Origin: Bacteroidetes bacterium GWA2_40_15
Lineage (GTDB): Bacteria; Bacteroidota; Bacteroidia; Bacteroidales; VadinHA17
Reading direction: 5' to 3'
NCBI GenBank assembly: GCA_001768195.1
Contig: MENI01000026.1
Span: forward strand, 62,001-126,000
DNA: 64,000 nt
Shown: piece by piece, positions 60,817 to 64,000 of the stretch
How the letters are laid out: each line of letters begins with the position of its first letter
Numbering within the stretch: the stretch's first letter is position 1
The notes under the pieces: generated by a model
The model's database searches: none
Seen by the model: the letters and a program-made list of their open reading frames with translations, nothing else
What the model was told of the DNA's origin: nothing
Position numbers and translations under genes: made by a program

Positions 60817-62103
60817 TTACCCCTCTGCAACAAGCTGAATCTTTGCCACTTTTTTAAGGTCGTTTACATATTTTCTTGAACCGAGCCAGAACAGCAAAGC
60901 TCCTATTATCAGCACAAATGGCAAAGATTCCAGGGCTGTTTTTATATTGGTGAGATCATAGATCTTTCCAATAACAATCGGTGCCATTGAAGCTCCGAGA
61001 AGATTCTGAACAACAACAGCTATGGCATATGAAGTTGCTCTCATTCCCGGATGAATTACATCCTGAGTGACAGCGGCAGCTCCTGAAATAAACATTAATA
61101 CAAGTACCCCAAATAAAAGTAGGACAATATACTGCACTGACCCCTGCAGCAATGCCAGGGCAATAAACAGGGTTACAGCAGCCACCAGTGTTGACAGGGC
61201 AGGAAAAACAAGCCTGGCATTATCTCTGGTTCTGCGCCACCTGTCTGTAAGTATTCCTCCCAGAGGGGCACCAACAATTGCAAGCATCATAACAATACTA
61301 GCCATTTGTCCGGCCTTATCCTGAGGTACACCACGCACTTTTTCGAAATATGTAGGAAGCCATGTAAGCAATGAAGTTGTAACAAAAACCACTGCTGCCA
61401 TTCCAAAATATGTAAATAATAATGATGGTCTTGATATAAATTCCTTTACCATATCTTTCTTCTCCATCTTCACTGTGTTATTGCTTTTGTCAATAAAGGA
61501 GAGATCTACGGTTTTATAATCTTTCACAAAGAGGAAAAGGATTGCAACTATCAATCCCGGAATTGCAACAATCCCGAAAGCATGTTTCCATCCAAGTTTA
61601 ATTGCTATCATACCGCCAAGCAGCACTCCTATAGCTGATCCGAGAGGAATGGCAGCATTCCATATACCAATCATTCTGGCACGCTTATCTATAGGATAAA
61701 GCCCTGATATCATTGCACTTCCGCCCGGTGCATAACCCGCTTCACCTACTCCGATAAGTAACCTGGCCATAAAAAGCTGTACGAAATTCCCGGTCAGGGC
61801 ACAAAGCGCTGTTGCAAGACTCCATAAAATAGCCATTACACCTATTGTTTTGGTCCGGCTCCACCTGTCAACCAGTATTGAAACCGGAAATGTTAGAAGC
61901 ACAATTGCCCAATATACAGCCGATACAAGCAAGCCGCTCTGGGTATGGGTAATACCCCAGTCCCTTTCAATTGAGGTAAACATTGATGTTACTACCATTC
62001 TGTCGATATAATCAAACATATACAACAGGAAAAGGAGTACAAAAACATAGTTAGAGTATCCTTTTGAAAAAAGATACCCAGTTCGGTCTTCGGACTTTTT
62101 CAT
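60817..62103 (-). CDS. MFS carrier, spinster/anion:cation-symporter-like
   Basis: A 428-residue transporter with 12 predicted helices. Motif A-like sequence VDRWSRTKTIG (about 83) and LLIGVGEAGYAPGGSAMI (about 117) fit the spinster/ACS branch of the major facilitator superfamily, whose members carry organic anions, sugar acids or lipids. The substrate cannot be deduced; the nearby GH-like protein and aldo/keto reductase hint at sugar derivatives. Confidence 0.83.
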   Translation of the reverse strand: MKKSEDRTGYLFSKGYSNYVFVLLFLLYMFDYIDRMVVTSMFTSIERDWGITHTQSGLLVSAVYWAIVLLTFPVSILVDRWSRTKTIGVMAILWSLATALCALTGNFVQLFMARLLIGVGEAGYAPGGSAMISGLYPIDKRARMIGIWNAAIPLGSAIGVLLGGMIAIKLGWKHAFGIVAIPGLIVAILFLFVKDYKTVDLSFIDKSNNTVKMEKKDMVKEFISRPSLLFTYFGMAAVVFVTTSLLTWLPTYFEKVRGVPQDKAGQMASIVMMLAIVGAPLGGILTDRWRRTRDNARLVFPALSTLVAAVTLFIALALLQGSVQYIVLLLFGVLVLMFISGAAAVTQDVIHPGMRATSYAIAVVVQNLLGASMAPIVIGKIYDLTNIKTALESLPFVLIIGALLFWLGSRKYVNDLKKVAKIQLVAEG

Positions 62104-62239
62104 ATTGATTGACTATTTGTGAGATCTGTTACAGCAAGTAAGTAAAAAAATATGTCCATTGTTATTTTTTTATTATTTTAAAGTCTTTATACCCATTGGT
62201 TAATCTAAAGTAAAACAAGACTTTCAAAAAATTAAAAAA

Positions 62240-62689
62240 ATGGCATCACTGAAACAGATTGAAGAGTTTATGGCCGCTACACCAGTGGCTTTTGTAGGCG
62301 TTTCGCGCAACCCAAAAAAATTCGGACATGCAGCATTCAAAGAATTAAAGGAAAAAGGGCTGGACATTATCCCAGTCAATCCCCTTGCAGATGAAATACT
62401 CGGGATAAAGGCTTACAGGGATGTAAAATCCATGCCTCCGGAAGTGAAAGGGGTTATAATAATGACAAGGAAGGATCAGACTGCCGGTATTGTAAGGGAT
62501 GCGAGAGAAAAGGGGATTAATAACATTTGGATTCAGCAGATGGCTGACAGCAGGGAAGCGCTCAGGGATCTTGAAGGAAGCGGCATCAACTATGTTACCG
62601 GAGAATGTATCCTTATGCATTATAAACCACACAGCATTCATAAATTTCACAAAGGTATAAGGAAGTTCTTGGGGGTATTCCCAAAATAG
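62240..62689 (+). CDS. CoA-binding Rossmann protein (YccU-like)
   Basis: A 149-residue protein of the CoA_binding_2 family. VAFVGVSRNPKKFGHAAFKEL (about 17-37, quoted in part) holds the nucleotide loop, followed by VIPVNP and the GECILMHY tail. The fold equals the CoA-binding domain of succinyl-CoA synthetase; the activity of the stand-alone proteins is not known. It lies 37 nt before the thioesterase gene. Confidence 0.85.
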   Translation: MASLKQIEEFMAATPVAFVGVSRNPKKFGHAAFKELKEKGLDIIPVNPLADEILGIKAYRDVKSMPPEVKGVIIMTRKDQTAGIVRDAREKGINNIWIQQMADSREALRDLEGSGINYVTGECILMHYKPHSIHKFHKGIRKFLGVFPK

Positions 62690-62726
62690 TTAAATTGCAG
62701 TTGATATTCCGTAAGGATACATCAAT

Positions 62727-63131
62727 ATGGAAATTTCGGATTATAAGTTCAGCCTGGAATTCTCTGTGAGGGATTATGAATGTGATATTCAGGGTGTCGT
62801 AAATAATGCAAACTATCAGCACTACCTCGAGCACGCCAGGCATGAATACCTTATTTCAAAAGGTATAAGTTTTTCGCGGTTGCATGATGAGGGAATTGAT
62901 CTGATTGTCTTAAAGGTTGAAATTGATTACATATTTCCATTAAGAAGTATGGATCGTTTCATTGTAACTGTCGATATACAAAGGGAAGGAAATGTACGCC
63001 TTGCATTCTTACAGAACATTTTCAGGATTCCGGATATTAAGCTGATTGCCCGTGGAAAAGTTACCGGGGTTGCAACAAAAAAGGGGAAACCGGTGGCTCC
63101 CGGAAATCTCATTGAACTGCTTGGATTATAA
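62727..63131 (+). CDS. Acyl-CoA thioesterase (4HBT, hot-dog fold)
   Basis: A 134-residue hot-dog protein of the YbgC/FadM type. The active-site segment is VRDYECDIQGVVNNANYQHY (about 14-33), with the catalytic Asp and the GVV-N-Y pattern. It hydrolyses acyl-CoA thioesters; chain length unknown. Probably co-transcribed with the CoA-binding protein and, 28 nt later, the aldo/keto reductase. Confidence 0.88.
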   Translation: MEISDYKFSLEFSVRDYECDIQGVVNNANYQHYLEHARHEYLISKGISFSRLHDEGIDLIVLKVEIDYIFPLRSMDRFIVTVDIQREGNVRLAFLQNIFRIPDIKLIARGKVTGVATKKGKPVAPGNLIELLGL

Positions 63132-63159
63132 ATAATATACCATAAACATCTCGAACAAG

Positions 63160-64000
63160 ATGAGTAAAATACTGACAAGGAGAGAGTTCCTTACAAGAAC
63201 AGTCAGTGCCGGGGCTGCGACAATCATTCTCGGGAATACTTCCTTAGCTCCGGGGATCAATAAATCTGTTCGGATAAAGGATCCCCTGCAGATGGTAACC
63301 CTTGGCAATACAGGAATTAAAACAACATTTCTGGGTATGGGTACCGGTTTCAGCGGGGGCAACCGTTCATCAAATATCACCAGAGCAGGTGTGGCAGAAT
63401 CACTTATCCGTCAGGCGTATGAAAAGGGCATCCGTTTCTTTGACTGTGCCGATTCCTATGGAACTCATCCATATACAGCTACGGCACTTAAGGGATTTCC
63501 AAGGGAAGAATATACTGTTTTTACTAAAATGTGGGTGGGGCAGGGAGGAGTTCCTGAACCGGAACGCCCTGAGGCGGATGTTGTTGTGGAGAGATTCAGG
63601 AAAGAACTGGACTCCGACTATATAGACCTTGTGCAGATCCATTGCATGACTGACGCTCTCTGGACAGACAGGCAAAAAAGGCAAATGGATAAACTTGAAA
63701 ACCTTAAGGCAAAAAACATAATCAGGGCACACGGTGTTTCTGTTCATTCACTGGAGGCCATGGAAGCTGCCGCTGACTCTCCATGGGTTGATGTAATACA
63801 TGTACGGGTAAACCCATATGGTGAGGCAATGGATAAGAAAGACCCTTCTCTGGTTATACCTGTAATTGAGAAACTTCATAAATCCGGGAAAGGTGTAATA
63901 GGTATGAAATTGATTGGAAACGGTAATTTCAGGAACGATTCCGATAAGATTGATGCTTCACTTAATTATGTATTGGGGCTTGGCACTGTTGACCTGATTA
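63160..64000 (+). CDS. Tat-exported aldo/keto reductase, N-terminal part
   Basis: The first 280 codons are present; the gene runs off the right edge. It starts with a twin-arginine signal (LTRREFLTRTVSAGAATIILG), then a TIM-barrel aldo/keto reductase. The catalytic tetrad can be seen: Asp and Tyr in FDCADSYG, Lys in FTKMW and His in VQIHCM. Members reduce carbonyls with NADPH; export by Tat suggests folding with the cofactor before crossing the membrane. Substrate unknown. Confidence 0.88.
   Translation, partial: MSKILTRREFLTRTVSAGAATIILGNTSLAPGINKSVRIKDPLQMVTLGNTGIKTTFLGMGTGFSGGNRSSNITRAGVAESLIRQAYEKGIRFFDCADSYGTHPYTATALKGFPREEYTVFTKMWVGQGGVPEPERPEADVVVERFRKELDSDYIDLVQIHCMTDALWTDRQKRQMDKLENLKAKNIIRAHGVSVHSLEAMEAAADSPWVDVIHVRVNPYGEAMDKKDPSLVIPVIEKLHKSGKGVIGMKLIGNGNFRNDSDKIDASLNYVLGLGTVDLI

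Overview
The window is chromosomal DNA of a Bacteroidota bacterium, most likely an uncultured Bacteroidales/Marinilabiliales-like lineage able to respire oxygen. The evidence is the gene families (DUF4271, a two-propeller sensor kinase with Y_Y_Y domain, ActABCDEF alternative complex III, a Bacteroidota-type SpII), moderate to low GC, scarce Shine-Dalgarno sequences, and at least fourteen TAnnTTTG boxes (the Bacteroidota -7 promoter element) placed just before genes. No rRNA, tRNA, CRISPR array, prophage or complete insertion sequence was seen.

Layout. 1-7.3 kb: start of an outer-membrane lipoprotein-sorting protein (cut by the window edge), a GH16-like protein that has lost its catalytic glutamates, a large lipoprotein-type propeller histidine kinase, and a divergent ECF sigma/anti-sigma pair. 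7.4-14 kb: ThiF/MoeB-like protein, PepE, AsmA-like protein, a small sensor kinase, a U32 protein. 14-25 kb: mnmH, a degenerate hybrid kinase, rsgA, a phosphofructokinase with PPi-type signature, an epimerase, an M14 carboxypeptidase, a Crp/Fnr regulator, a PHP phosphatase. 25-33 kb: mntP, dtd, MFS exporter, deoC, then DUF4271-hemD-rnpA-S41 protease. 33-39 kb: moaD, polA, queD, acyl-CoA ligase and an exported superoxide dismutase. 39.4-53.5 kb: the respiratory block. 53.9-64 kb: lipoproteins of unknown role, an NAD(P)-binding protein, lspA, an ArsR regulator, a GH-like enzyme, a broken phzF, polyprenyl synthase, an MFS carrier, CoA-binding and thioesterase proteins and a Tat-exported aldo/keto reductase cut by the window end.

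The best integrated system is the terminal respiratory chain. On the + strand sco, ctaD, ctaE, a subunit IV, ctaC (with fused cytochrome c) and ctaB encode an A2-type caa3 oxidase with its copper and heme assembly factors. Facing it on the - strand, actABCDEF encode the quinol:cytochrome c oxidoreductase that would feed it. The two blocks converge on a 165-bp MITE-like repeat.

The features I would look at again are (i) the hybrid kinase at 15.1-17.9 kb, in which the phosphoacceptor His, the N-box Asn, G-box glycines and the first receiver's acidic residues are all replaced while the last receiver is intact; (ii) the GH16 pseudoenzyme with N-terminal repeats; and (iii) a dense set of intergenic repeats (exact palindromic 14-mers at two convergent gene junctions, a GC-rich double hairpin, heptamer and octamer tandem arrays, a fold-back element). 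I see no convincing wholly new multi-gene system.
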